A stretch of 64,000 bases of DNA, taken from NCBI RefSeq assembly GCF_003255815.1, contig NC_037669.1, positions 136,466,577-136,530,576 on the forward strand, written 5' to 3'. The position numbers were made by a program, and so were the translations under genes. The stretch is from Theropithecus gelada. Lineage: Eukaryota > Chordata > Mammalia > Primates > Cercopithecidae. Shown here in pieces: positions 37,358 through 49,191 of the stretch; the stretch's first letter is position 1; each line of letters opens with the position of its first letter. The notes under the pieces are model-generated. The model made no database searches. It was not told the DNA's origin and saw only the letters and a program-made list of their open reading frames with translations.

Positions 37358-37586
37358 GGGAACCCCCTTACCCCTTTATACGTTCCCCTTCCATTCCTGG
37401 TTTGTTGTCATTGTTATTGTTGTCATCACTATTAGTAGCTTATCAGAGTCTATGGATTGCAGGGCCTCCTCAAAAGACCTTCTTCTCAAGTTCCCTGTTA
37501 CTGATAAATGTCCTTGTGAGTATTCTGTGAGAGAGCAGTTTTTAATTTTGATGAGAACACAGGTGTTTTCTTTGACCTTTGTGCAC

Positions 37587-37716
37587 ATGGGTGAAGCAGA
37601 CCTTTGAGGAGGCTGATAAAAATGGTGATGGCTTGTTGAATATTGAAGAGATACATCAGCTGATGCATAAACTGAATGTTAATCTGCCCCGAAGAAAAGT
37701 CAGACAAATGTTTCAG
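37587..37716 (+). CDS. PLCH1: PLCH1 coding exon, first EF hand
   Basis: This exon encodes WVKQTFEEADKNGDGLLNIE and following residues to RKVRQMFQ. It carries a complete canonical EF-hand loop (D-K-N-G-D-G-L-L-N-I-E-E) with acidic or Asn ligands at positions 1, 3 and 5, Gly at 6 and Glu at 12. In PLC enzymes the EF hands form a scaffold between the PH and catalytic domains; this loop looks able to bind calcium. The first base completes the Gln codon begun in the preceding exon. The acceptor is AC (TTTGTGCAC just before 37587) rather than AG, as expected for the AT-AC intron. The donor is a normal CAG/GTAAGT. The exon is 130 nt, phase 2 to phase 0. Opposed young Alu copies flank it at 36670-36994 and 39087-39391. 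Confidence 0.94.
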
Positions 37717-39086
37717 GTAAGTTTTCACAATTTCACTGGTCTTATATAAAATACACAGAAGTTATTAATGTACTTAGGTATATTAAAGGGCTATTTTGTT
37801 TTGTTGGAAGATAATATATGTGCTCTGTACTGTTTTATTTTCCTTTGATGAAGAAACAATTTTGTTTCATCAAGTAAACAGACTTTATAAATTTAACATG
37901 CATCCAAAATTTCACTTCCTAAAATGCTTTTTTGTTATTGTTGCTGTTTTCCTGACAAATAATGGAGGAAACTTGCTCGAGTCCCTTTGAGAGGACAGTA
38001 ATACCTCAGTTGCTTACTTCGTGGTGCTGTTGTGAGGATCAGAATAAACATTAAGTAACATGACAAAAAAATAGCACTTGTCTAAAACCTCAAGAGCTCT
38101 GTATTTTGTTTCTGAGGAGTTCAAAATTTAGTATCCATGAGGATTAGGAGGGCAATTCACTCCTAGCATTTAGGGAGCTCTCCAGAATTTCATTCAGCTC
38201 CTTATTGGTTAGATGAAATGCTCTTTCCCTGTAGATAAGTCATTGAGAAAAATCCTTGGACCTAGACTTATTCTGTGGCATCCAGCTAGGACTGTATTTA
38301 GTCCTCACCTGAGTGCAGAAGTGAGCTCTGTCAAGTCAGGGCAAAGACAATGTTAGGCTATTAGAAATTACTAGAGTATTAATTTATAAAAGGCTGTTAT
38401 TTGAAGATAAGTCATGTGCGTAATCCATGTTTTGCAATGATTTTCTATTCTAAGTGAGTAGGTAGGTGATACTTTGTACATGTAAAAATAAGCATAGGAG
38501 GGCAATATGATGTTTAATGTTTGTACTTGTTCTTAGAGGTGGTAAGAACAGAGACAACATGGGGTATGTGTTGCAACAATAAATGGAAGACAGAGGCTGG
38601 CTCTGTTCTGTGACTGTTTAAGGGTGGCCCTGTTCTTGGTTGGAGATGGTTTGCATTGTGGGAAACTGAGTCCCATTGCACTGGAGAACAGCATGAAAAA
38701 ATGGGAAGAGGAGGAAGGAGTGAGATTTGCTCTATAGGGAACTTGAGAGATGGAGTGAGGGACTTAGGAGGGGAAATGAATTATCTTTAAACATATGGGA
38801 AGGTTGGCCATGTTTCTGGTATTCCCTGTCACCTGTCATCTCACTTTTTCCCTGCTGTGAGCCCCACCTCCTGTCTGTTCATTTGCACAGGAGCTGATCA
38901 CAGCATGGAAGAGGTAGCTGCTAATTCAATGTAAGAGGCCAGTCCTAAAGAGGAGGGCAAAGTCTGTACCTATACAAATCATGATTTCTTGGGTAATTTT
39001 TGGAAGTAAAATTTGGAAGCATTTGTTCATAATTGACACAAGGTTAGCAAAATTTAAAAAATATTTTAATGATCACTTTGACTTTC

Positions 39087-39391
39087 TTTTTTTTTTTTTT
39101 TTTTTTTTTGAAACGGAGTCTCGCTCTGTCACCCAGGCTGGAGTGCAGTGGCCGGATCTCAGCTCACTGCAAGCTCCGCCTCCCGGGTTTACGCCATTCT
39201 CCTGCCTCAGCCTCCCGAGTAGCTGGGACTACAGGCGCCCACCACCACGCCCGGCTAGTTTTTTGTATTTTTTAGTAGAGACGGGGTTTCACTGTGTTAG
39301 CCAGGATGGTCTCGATCTCCTGACCTCGTGATCCGCCCGTCTTGGCCTCCCAAAGTGCTGGGATTACAGGCTTGAGCCACCGCGCCCGGCC
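39087..39391 (-). mobile_element. Young AluY of Old World monkey type, with target-site duplication
   Basis: Antisense Alu with GTGGCCGGATCTCAGCTCAC and CAGGCTTGAGCCACCGCGCC, the same variants as the copy at 36670. CACTTTGACTTTC is repeated at 39074-39086 and 39393-39405. Confidence 0.95.
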
Positions 39392-39869
39392 CCACTTTGA
39401 CTTTCAAAGCTTTGTTTAATACCATGTAACAGTTGAGTGTACTTTACCAAATCCATGCGTTTCAAAATGCCCTTCATTCCCTGTCTGTTTTTGTTTAGTT
39501 AGAATTTTATTCACTTAGAATGAGGAAGAGCACATGAATGGGTCAGTTGCTCATTATTTATCCCCAATAGTTTTGTGGTTTTATGAATAATTCAGCCAAC
39601 CTGTAAGTAAGGCATATGATGAAAGATTTGTGCTCAAGAATTACTAGGAACAATTTTAACAAGAAATCAATCCAGATGGATCGTTTAGACTTTTCTATGG
39701 AGGGAAAGCAGGGAGTTACCAAGGATGCCCATGGCTTTAAGAGCATCAGCTCTACCTTTGGAGAATTAGGAGAGATTCTCTCATAGGTAAAAATTACTTT
39801 TGATTGGATTACAGTTCAGAAACTGATGAGAGACTGGTATTTTTCTCATGTGTTAAATATATCTTCTTT

Positions 39870-40400
39870 TGTTCTTGATTAGTCTTGTTCAAGATTTCTC
39901 ATTTTTATTGGTTCTTTAGAAATCAAGTTTTGGTTTTCTTTCTCACCTGTATGTTATAGCCGTTTGTTTTCTATTTATTACTTTTTGCTTTTGTTTATAA
40001 TTTATTTCTGTCACTTATTTTTTTTCACATTTTTTGAGTTGAATTATTAATTTCTTTTTAAAATCTACTTTGCTCTCTAATAATTTAAGACTTCAAGTTT
40101 CATTCTAATGTTATTTTATAAGTTTTAATATGTAGTATATTTTTCACTTGTATATGTTTTATTTCCTATTTAGAATTGTATTGTTTCTACAGGTTTTTTT
40201 TTCTTTTTTTTTTTTTTTAGCTTTCTTTGTTGATTTATAAATTTACAGTGGTCAGAACAATTGGTTTGTGTGAGGTTGATTCCTTATAATTTATTGAAGG
40301 TTTCTGGCCAAATATGTGGTTGCTTTATAATGTTCCACGTGTGCTTGAAGAGAATGTGTGCTCACCACTTGGGATTTGTGTACTAACCCTTTTATAGTAA
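39870..40400 (-). mobile_element. Old L1M ORF2 fragment, antisense
   Basis: Very T-rich. TTGGTTCTTTAGAAATCAAG, GTGGTCAGAACAATTGG and AATGTTCCACGTGTGCTTGA resemble antisense L1 ORF2 endonuclease-region text. Strong decay. It ends about 70 nt before the PLCH1 acceptor. Confidence 0.6.
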
Positions 40401-40472
40401 ATATTATTTCCCAGTACTGAATTTCCTATTTCTAACTTTCATATTGCTTTATTTTCTCTATGCCCTTTTCAG

Positions 40473-40643
40473 GAAGCTGACACAGATGAGAATCAGGGAA
40501 CTTTGACATTTGAAGAGTTCTGTGTTTTTTACAAAATGATGTCTTTGAGACGAGACCTTTATTTGTTGCTTTTGAGCTACAGTGACAAGAAAGATCACCT
40601 AACTGTGGAAGAACTGGCTCAGTTTTTGAAGGTGGAGCAAAAG
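40473..40643 (+). CDS. PLCH1: PLCH1 coding exon, second EF hand and following helices
   Basis: This exon opens with EADTDENQGTLTFEEF, a second EF-hand-like loop, and continues through KMMSLRRDLYLLLLSYS to LTVEELAQFLKVEQK. The loop has Asp at positions 1 and 3, Asn at 5 and Glu at 12. Its Gly lies one position later than in the canonical loop, so calcium binding is less certain than for the first EF hand. The later segment is the start of the helical EF-hand-like half typical of PLC. The acceptor is TATGCCCTTTTCAG and the donor is AAG/GTATCT. The exon is 171 nt and phase 0 at both ends, so skipping it would remove 57 residues without a frameshift. Sequence resembling an antisense L1M ends about 70 nt upstream. 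Confidence 0.94.
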
Positions 40644-41728
40644 GTATCTTTAGACTATTAAAATGAAAGTTTACTTAAAAGTACTCATGAAAGACTCAAG
40701 TCTTTCTTTTGGGGTTAAATGTACGTATACTTTGAATTTCACAAAGGGAGTAAATATCACTAGTTCACAAAAATCTATGAGTCATTTAAAACAGTTTCTA
40801 GCAGCTTTTAAGAGAAGAAGTGATAACTTGAACACTGGGTTATATAATTCTTAACCTTAAACGTATTGAGTACAGATATGCATATTTTCCCACAAAGAAA
40901 TGAATGCTGTTAGTATTTTAATACATGGTAATGCTTTCTTTATACTAATACTATGATGTATTAATAATATTAGTTTAAATTTATGCTATATATTAGTATA
41001 AATTAGTATTAGTATAAATTTAGTCAAATTTATTTATTTTAAATATAAATTTATATTTATACTAATAAAATAGCTAGATATTGCAACTATGGCATAATTC
41101 TTAACTACTATTGTGGTAGGTCATTTATAATTCTGATAGTAAATTGGCATTTGATCATGTGAAAAGGCTAAGGAAATTAGGTTCTGATTAGCAAAGATAA
41201 TCTCTATGTTTAAAATAAGATGTTTTAATCTTAATATTATATAGGCTGAATTACGGTCAGCAAAGCTAACTTCTCAGTCTGCTTTTTAAATATCTCCTCA
41301 AAGTCTGTTTCTCACTAAAGTAGAGGAATAAATGAATGTTTTATTCCAATTTTTTAACCTTTTATATCAGACTTCCTGAGAGGAGGCTTTGGTTTTGTGC
41401 AGTTGATGAGGTTTACTTTTAATTTTCTTAATGGACTAATTGTCTTAATATAAAGAGCGACTGAACTCCTTTGTTCATTTTAAGTCAGTGTCATTTAGCT
41501 CTGTTGAAATCGTAAAAAGTCACCAAATATTTGGACTATAAAGTACAATAATCAGTAGAAATAATTCTTTCTACAGTACTCACACAAATAATCAGCCAGT
41601 TTGTGCTTGAACACTTTTCAATTTTTAAATAAGAGCTTTGAGATATTATTCACATACCATAAAATTCACCCTTTTAAAAGTATACGTTTAAGTGTTTTTT
41701 AGTGTGTCAACAGAGTTGTGCAACTATT

Positions 41729-42038
41729 GGCCGGGGATGGTGGCTCATGCCTGTAATCCTAGCACTTTGGGAGGCTGAGGCAGGTGGATCACCTGAGGTC
41801 AGGAGTTTGAGACAACCCTGGTCAACATGGCGAAACCCCGTCTCTACTAAAAATACAAAAATTAGCTGGCTGTGGTGGTGAACCCCTGTAATCTCAGCTA
41901 CTTGGGAGTCTGAGGCAGGGAGAATTGCTTGAACACAGGAGGTGGAGGTTGTAGTGAGCTGAGATCGTGCCACTGCACTCCAGCCTGGGCGACAGAGCGA
42001 GACTCCATCTCGAAAAAAATAAAATAAAATAGAAAAAA
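41729..42038 (+). mobile_element. Alu, first of a tandem pair
   Basis: Sense Alu starting GGCCGGGGATGGTGGCTCAT with an (AAAAT)n-like tail. AGAGTTGTGCAACTAT at 41712-41727 is the outer target-site repeat; its partner lies after the second Alu. Confidence 0.92.
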
Positions 42039-42333
42039 GGGCTGGGCACGCTTGCTCACACTTGTAATCCTAGCACTTTGGGAGGCCACCAGGCGGGTGG
42101 ATCACCTGAGGTTGGGAGTTCGAGACCAGCCTGACCAACATGGAGAAAGCCGGTCTCTACTAAAAATACAAAATTAATCAGGTGTGGTGGCCCATGCCTG
42201 TAATCCCAGCTATTTGGGAGACTGAGACAAGAGAATCGCTTGAACAAACCCAGGAGGCGGAGGCTGTGGTGAGCTGAGATAGTGCCATTGTACTCCAGCC
42301 TGGGCGACAAAAGAAAAAACTCCATCTCAAAAA

Positions 42334-42366
<33 letters not shown>

Positions 42367-42372
42367 GAAAAA
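42039..42372 (+). mobile_element. Alu, second of a tandem pair
   Basis: Sense Alu starting GGCTGGGCACGCTTGCTCAC with a poly-A and (AAAAG)n tail. AGAGTTGCGTAACTAT at 42373-42388 matches the repeat before the first Alu at 14 of 16 bases. Confidence 0.92.
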
Positions 42373-44167
42373 AGAGTTGCGTAACTATAACCACTATCTA
42401 ATTTCAGAACATTTTCCGTACCCCAAAAAGAAGGCTCATACCTATTAGCAATTATTCCCCATTTCTCTCTCCCCTACAGGCTGTGGAAACTAATATTTCT
42501 GTCTCTATTGATTTGTCTGTTCTGGACATTTCATATAAAAGGAATCATTTATGTGACCTTTGTGATTGGCTTCTTTCATTTGGCATAATGTTTTCAAAAT
42601 TCATTCATGTTGTGGCATTATCAGTATTTCATTTCTTCTTATTGCCAAATAATGTATCATTGTATGAATATACCACATTTTGTTTATATATTCATCAGTT
42701 GATGGAAATTTGGGTCATTTGCTTTTTGGCGGCTATGATGAATAATGCTGCTGTGAACATTCATGCACAAGGTTTTGTGTGGACATACGTTGTCAAGTCT
42801 CTTGAATATATATCTGAGTGGAAAAGTTGGGTCACATAGTTTGATCCCTTCTTTCAATCTGGATCTGGATATTGCAAGGACTTTATGTAAACCAGGATAA
42901 ACTTCTACCACAGAGCCCCAGTGAATAATACACTGGATTAATATCTGAATATCAGAGAGAGATAAATTTCCACTAGCTCTTAAGAAGTATAGCTGACCAA
43001 AGATGTGCTGGATGACTTTGACAATTGTGTTTTCTTCCTTGAAGGTGTTAACAAGGATTTGAGATGCTATTAAGGAGATTGAAATATGGGTGGTGCTTGG
43101 ATTAGTAAAATTTCAGATTAATTCATTTCCTTGTATGAATAGATACTATATTTCCTAGGTATTGTGCTAAGTTTTGGTAGTGGACAAAACCTACTCTCAG
43201 AAAGCTCAAAATAAAGAGCTTTTTTTGGAGACTTTATGATTTTGAGAGTCTATGATAAAAGGAAAGAGAATGGTAAGAAGTAAAACAACATGCTTTTTAA
43301 AGTTTACTGGATTTTTTCTTTTTGAGGTAGAATAAAATTTATTATAATTATCATGCTGTATTTTTTTTCTGGAAATGTTCTTTAGAAGAATTACCTTTGT
43401 AAAGATACTAAAAATATTAATTAGTAATACATTGTTAATATACTTGAAATCATGCTCACTTAGTTTTAGTGCTAATTTGAATTACATTGAATTTGTGAAG
43501 TGATTTTCATTTGAGAGTCAATTATTTTAACTTTCTTTAATTTTCTCCTACATAACCCAGAAAATTATGTTACACTTGGTGTAGTCTAAAACCTATTTGA
43601 CATTCACAATTTGAGCTACTAAATGCTGCTTATAGATTCATAAATGGCAAAAAGTCTCACTGATTCAAAATCTGCTCTTACTTATATTTACAAACATTTT
43701 TATAGCATTTAAATGCCATATTTGAATTTTTTAAATGTGAGATTGATTTGGTGATCAGTCTTCAGTGTTTTGCTTTAGCAAGAATGAAAAAAAGTACAAA
43801 GTATTTGGTAAACAAAATCCATGTGTATGTTTTTTCTGAATTATTTACTTATTATTGAGCTATAGGATAAAATATTTTCATGGCTTTTGAAACATATCTC
43901 CATAATGCTATACAAAAGATTTGTTTCAGTTTATAATTAAGAAAGCAGTGAACAAATGATTAGTTATTAAATGGATCACTTTTAGTGCTAATATTGTAGG
44001 TATAGAATGTTAAGTTAATGTTGGTTTGATAAACATTTTTTGATAGCAGGGATGAATACTTTTCCATGTTTGTTTTTTAATTGTATTTTTTGAACTTTGA
44101 AAGGCTCTTTAAAATACAGAAAACTCTGTATGAATTCTGTCCTGTTTTTCTGTTGTTTATTGCCTCT

Positions 44168-44177
44168 GTGTGTGTGT

Positions 44178-44223
<46 letters not shown>

Positions 44224-44262
44224 CAGAGACAGACAGAGACAGAGACTGACAGGCAGACAGTA
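44168..44262. repeat. Compound purine microsatellite
   Basis: A short (TG)n run followed by (GA)n, then GACA/GACAGA units. Long polypurine tract on the + strand. Confidence 0.95.
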
Positions 44263-44799
44263 ATTCCAGGTGGATATCTATTCTATTTAAATGCCATTAA
44301 AGAACCAACCACTAGCACCACACTATTAGCTCTTATTTGAGAGGTGGCAGGCAATACCCAAGTAGGAACCAGTTTTAATGCCTTTCTTGATGTCTCTTTC
44401 AAACTCCCAAAGTTAAATGCATTAAACGTGTTTTCTGATAATGTGTTTCTCTTATCATCTTCATCAGTAATACTAATCACCTCTTTTCAAGCAGATTAAC
44501 ACTTCATTTGGCATGGAATTTTTAAAAATGACTAGACTGTGTGGTAGAATAGGAGTGAGCAGGACTGGATACACAGCCTTGCTTACCTTGCAACTTGATC
44601 GCATTAACTTTTCATCCTTGACTTTGTGAGTTATAAAATGCTTTTGGTAGTAATATTACCCTTGCAAGAATAGAGTGAGGATTACATGAGATGTGAGTGT
44701 AACTTCCTAGTGCATTGCCTGGTTTATTAGCTGCACAGATCTAGCCATTTCCAAGGAACAATGTGAGACTTCTGGTGGGCAAGTATCCGCACATGTACT

Positions 44800-45420
44800 T
44801 GACTGTAAAATTCCATAGGTGGGGAGAAGTGTCTTTTCCACACCCGTCACTAGGGTCATGGCAGAGGCACTTATGACAAAAGACCAATTAACAAGAGAAA
44901 AACATACACATTTATCTAATAAGTTTTTAATAACACAGAGGAGCCTTTATAAGGCACTGAAGACCCAGAGAGTCAGGCAAACCTGTGTATTTCTTATGCT
45001 AGGTTTGATGAGGAGTGGACAGTCATGAAGAAATATGTTTAGAGGACAAGGTTATGATCTAATGGCAGCAAATGGGGAATTTAGCAAGGCGTGTTTGTTC
45101 AGACTCTTCTTGGCACCTCTGTGTCTTTGGCTCCCTTCCTCTGGGTATTGGGAAGGTGCTGGTGGTCTCTTGAATGAGGGTCATATGGTCTGCTTCAGGG
45201 GAAGCTCAGAAAATTCTTCCTAGGTTTTATGGGTGGAAGGGCTGGGGGGAAGGCCAGAGATACCTTTCCTTTTCTGCTGTTTTCACAAATGCCAGGGTGC
45301 TGTATTTTAGGGTACCATGTACTAAACTGCATCAAATCTGTACATGATTAGAATTTTCTTCCAAATTTCTTCTGCTTTACCCTCCCACTCCAAGTCTGTC
45401 ATGGTGTGATATAATAAAAT
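44800..45420. mobile_element. Possible LTR, family unassigned
   Basis: The text CCAATTAACAAGAGAAAAAC, ACACAGAGGAGCCTTTATAA and CAGGGTGCTGTATTTTAGGG resembles a primate ERV LTR I cannot name. Ends unclear. Confidence 0.35.
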
Positions 45421-46798
45421 ATACATTTGGTCTTTGTTCCAGTTTCCGGCACAGAGCTCCTAAAACTCTAAAGTATCTTTCATTATTTATAATGAGCCCC
45501 TTTTCACCATATCTGAGTTCATGCTAATGAGGTAACTATTGTTGGGCTCCTGGATAGTTTCAGGATAGGAGCTGGTAGCCAGCGAAACCAACCATGTGAT
45601 TAAATAACTTTCTAATACCTACTTAATATTTTACTTTACCTTATCATAATCACATACATTTTAGAAATAGCAGATTCACTTTTATGAATTTTGTTGTTGC
45701 TTTCTTAAGGATTAAACCAGATAGCGGTATTAGCAAAATGTTTTGTCAAAATTAGTTATTTTAAGTAGTTTGATAGTTTGGCAAAGGCAGAGATTCTTTA
45801 TTAACAATGTTAGCTGTAGGACAGGTAGAAAAAGGGAATTGGGTAATAGAAATGTCTATATTTTCCCTTAGAGGATACGTTCTTTCTACATCTTTACTCC
45901 TCTGTGTCCCTCTCTTCTATAACTACTTCTTCATCCTTACTTGCAGAACTCTCATAGTGTGCTGGAAAGAACATTAGACCAGATGTCCAAAACACCTGCA
46001 TTCCACACACTGCAAGCTTTAGTGGTTGGATAATCAATCATGATTTGTTTCTGAGCCTTGGTTTCCTGAACCATGCAAAGGGAGCTGATACCTGCCTTTC
46101 CTATCTCAGTGTCAAATTGAACATTGCAATGACGAACAGGAAAGTCCTTTGCCCAAGATACTCAGAAGTGTGGCAATGTGAGGAATTAAAGTTAAAAGGT
46201 ATAAACTACTGACTTCAAATCCATTCAGGCTAGTGGAATTACCCCAGTTCATTTGAATAGCAATACCGGATGTCACTTGCTAAGGGGCATGTGTTTCTTC
46301 CCTCTTTTAGTTTTGTTGACATTCCGCCAGTAAATTTTAGTGAGGGAAAACAGAAGCCAGAATTCTGTGACATTTGTTCCTGGCAGATGATTAACTGTAT
46401 CTAGTTTAATTTTCTAAATTAGCTTGAAGCTACTTACATATGAGCATGACTCAAAAGAAATTTATAAAAATATAAAAAAAGTGATCATATATCAAGAGGT
46501 AAAAATCACAAAGGAACATTTTAATGTACTGAAACTTTGTTTATATGTGGTCCACTTTATTAAGCACCACAAAATTAAAGGATAGAGTAGGAAAATATTT
46601 GTAACATACAAAAGAGAGAAATAGTGAATTTCCTTAATATGGCACTTTCCTAGATCATTGAGAAAAAAAAAAAACAATGGAAAAATGAGTAAAACACTTG
46701 AAACCTATAAAAAATCATACAAAGTCAATAAACCTATGAAAATGTTCACCCTTTATTAGTAATTCAAAAATCTGAAATAAAACCAAGTTAGTTATTTC

Positions 46799-47003
46799 TT
46801 AGAGACAGGGTCTCTGTTGCCCAGGCTGGAGTGCAGTGGGTACGATCATGGATCATAAAACCTCCAACTCCTGAGCTCAAGCAATCTTCCTGCCTCAGCC
46901 TCCCAAGTAGCTGGGACTACAGGTGTGTGTCATCACACCCAACTAATTTTTAATAATCTGTTTTAGAGACAGGGTCTCACCATGCTATCTAGGCTAGGAG
47001 ACT
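46799..47003 (-). mobile_element. Truncated Alu (AluJ-like)
   Basis: Antisense Alu from AGAGACAGGGTCTCTGTTGC that stops after CATGCTATCTAGGCTAGG, lacking the rest. Confidence 0.85.
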
Positions 47004-48102
47004 ATTTTTTTCCCCATTATATTAGTAAAGATTAAAAAACACACCACCAAACGTAGTGTCCATCTCTTCTATTTCTGGTGAAATTATAGAATGATACTGG
47101 AGTAGTTTTACAATCTATAACATTTAATATAATTTATAAAACTTTGACCAAACCATTTTACTTTAATAATTCATCCTAAGGAAATAGCTGTGTATTTAAA
47201 AATTGTTATAAAGTTGTGCATTTCAACATTCTTTAAAATAGTGTAAAATTTATTTTATTAGCTTGGACACAATCTAACTGTGTAGAGTCATTGGTCAAGA
47301 GTTTTGTGGGGTTTTGAGTTTCAAAACTGGATTTTCACAATGGTACAAATTTGAGGTAATTTGGTGATGTGTATGACAGTAATTCATTAGCTTCTGATAA
47401 CATAAGATTGGTGTAGACACCAGGATATTCAGCTTTCATAGGTTTACTCAGTTGTGAAATGAAATATCACTGCTGGCCACATATGCTGTCGAGGATTTTA
47501 TGAAATCAAATATTGGCCTGTGGGTCAGATTTTTATTTTACTGAAGCTCTCAGAAGATTGTGTTTATGCCTTTGACAGGTCCAATTGCTGTTTGATTAGG
47601 ACTTTCATTCTTAAAACATGGCTGTGCCAAGGGAATTCTCACTATCTTTTATATCCACGAGGAAGTGCCAGTACAGCCAGAAGTTATCTGGCTGAGATTT
47701 CTCTTTCTTCTCTTCCTTTCATCTACAGAAAAAGGATCACAGATATCCACTAATCTGTGGTTCCAAAGTATTTACTAGATTTGATTGAGAGTTTTTGTTT
47801 TGTTTTGTTTTGCTTTGTTTCATTCCCTACCCACCCCAACCTCATATTTGCCAAACAGCCACCTACATCTCCTCCAGAGTTCCTATCCATTTCTTGGCAC
47901 TGGAGTTGAGTGTTTTTTTGTTCCCTCCTTTTTAGTGTTTTGGTTCTGGAGTGACAATTTGATTTCATTTCCCCATCCCCTTGGCAACCTTTCTTAGCAA
48001 GCCCCTATGCTCTTTATATTTTTTTGTTTCTTATGGATTGAGGAGGAAGGAAGAGAAGGCAGGAATATTGAAGTGCCTTTATGTAGTTGGAAAACCCTCC
48101 TA

Positions 48103-48380
48103 GGCCAGGCTCAGTGGCCTGTCCCTGTAATCCCAGCTACAGGGGCAGGCAGGAGGATCACTTGAGCCCTGGAGTTCAAGATCAGTCTGAACAATATAGT
48201 GAGACGCCTTCTCTTAAAAAAAAAATTAGTTGGGTGTGGTGGCGCTTGCTCACAAGTAAAAATTAGTTACTTGTGGGGCGGAGGTGGGAGGATTGCTTGA
48301 GCCTGGGAGTTCGAGGCTGCAGTGAGCTAGGATTGTGCCTGGGCCACAGAGCAAAACTCTGTCTCTAAAACGAAATAATT
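48103..48380 (+). mobile_element. Alu (AluJ-like), internally rearranged
   Basis: Sense Alu with a deletion near its start (CCTGTAATCCCAGCTACAGG runs straight into the GGCAGGAGGATCAC segment). AAAAATTAGT also recurs around its middle. Confidence 0.8.
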
Positions 48381-48898
48381 TTAAAAATTTAAAAATTTCT
48401 GCTAGCTGTTACCTAAGAGCAAAGGCTACCTTTTATAGTAAGTCAAAAGTAAGTTTCTGTTTATACAAATCTTTCATCTGAAATATGCATGTGGATAGTT
48501 AATTCCAAGAGGATTTTCAGAGGGCCCTCTCCTTATTGTAATCTGATATAGATCTATACATTACCCGCGTAGTAGCTCTGAAAATTGCACCTTTAGCCCT
48601 TTATTCTTTCTGCTAAAATGTTTCCTTGATCATTCTGATCCAATTATAGGAATCATGTGTGCCCTCTCCGTTCCTTACCCTTCATTGAATCCAGAATGGT
48701 TTGGTAAGAGTTCTGGTCATTGTAATCATTCTAATCTTCTCTCTCATGAGAAATAATTATAAAGTCTCCTTTGCTTATAACTATCCCATTCTGGTGATAA
48801 TGTATCTTTATCTTTTTTGTACCTTTCTCATATAAAAGCAGTTCTTTGAGGTGTTTTCCTGAATTTCTGTATCATTTTTCTTTTATTTTTACTTTTAT

Positions 48899-49191
48899 TT
48901 ATTTATTTTTTAGACAGGGTCTCGCTCTGTCAGATAGGCTGGAATGCAGTGGTGCTGTCTTGGTTCACTGCAACCTCTGACTCCTGGGTTCAAGGATTCT
49001 CCTGCTTTAGCCTCCCGAGAAGCTGGGATTGTAGACGCCCGCCACCATACCCGGCTGATTTTTGTGTTTTTAGTAGAGACGGGGTTTCACCATGCTGACC
49101 AGGCTGGCCTCGAACTCCTGACCTCAAGTGATCCACTCACCTTGGCCTCCCAAAGTGCTGGGAATACAGGCATGAGCCACCACGCCTGGCT
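48899..49191 (-). mobile_element. Alu
   Basis: Antisense Alu from TTAGACAGGGTCTCGCTCTG to CACGCCTGGCTG. Confidence 0.9.

Larger units (their letters stand above)
29698..37586 (+). other. PLCH1: PLCH1 intron, U12-type AT-AC, 7.9 kb
   Basis: The intron starts ATATCCTTTC, which matches the U12 donor consensus. It ends GTGCAC, with TTCTTTGAC at 37568-37576 matching the U12 branch consensus (TTCCTTRAC) at 8 of 9 positions; the branch A is 11 nt before the intron end. Splicing at these sites gives CA/A TGG (Gln-Trp), as expected for PLCH1. No GT donor or AG acceptor nearby restores that junction. The intron holds Alus, MIR-like fragments and a hAT-type DNA transposon. In 31940-32898 and 34740-36654 I recognise nothing. 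Confidence 0.92.
37717..40472 (+). other. PLCH1: PLCH1 intron, GT-AG, 2.8 kb
   Basis: The donor is GTAAGTTTTC and the acceptor CCCTTTTCAG. It contains a young antisense Alu (39087-39391) and, before the acceptor, sequence resembling antisense L1M ORF2 (39870-40400). 37717-39073 has no recognised feature. Confidence 0.9.
41640..42845 (-). mobile_element. L1M 3' region, antisense, split by two Alus
   Basis: Antisense old-L1 text: CATACCATAAAATTCACCC on the left, TGGACATTTCATATAAAAGG and CATCAGTTGATGGAAATTTG on the right. The Alu pair lies between 41729 and 42372. Confidence 0.8.

Noticed and set aside
36999..37607. A 202-residue + strand open frame running toward a PLCH1 exon
   Set aside because: Most of it is Alu-derived peptide, and it enters the exon in the wrong frame for the EF hand.
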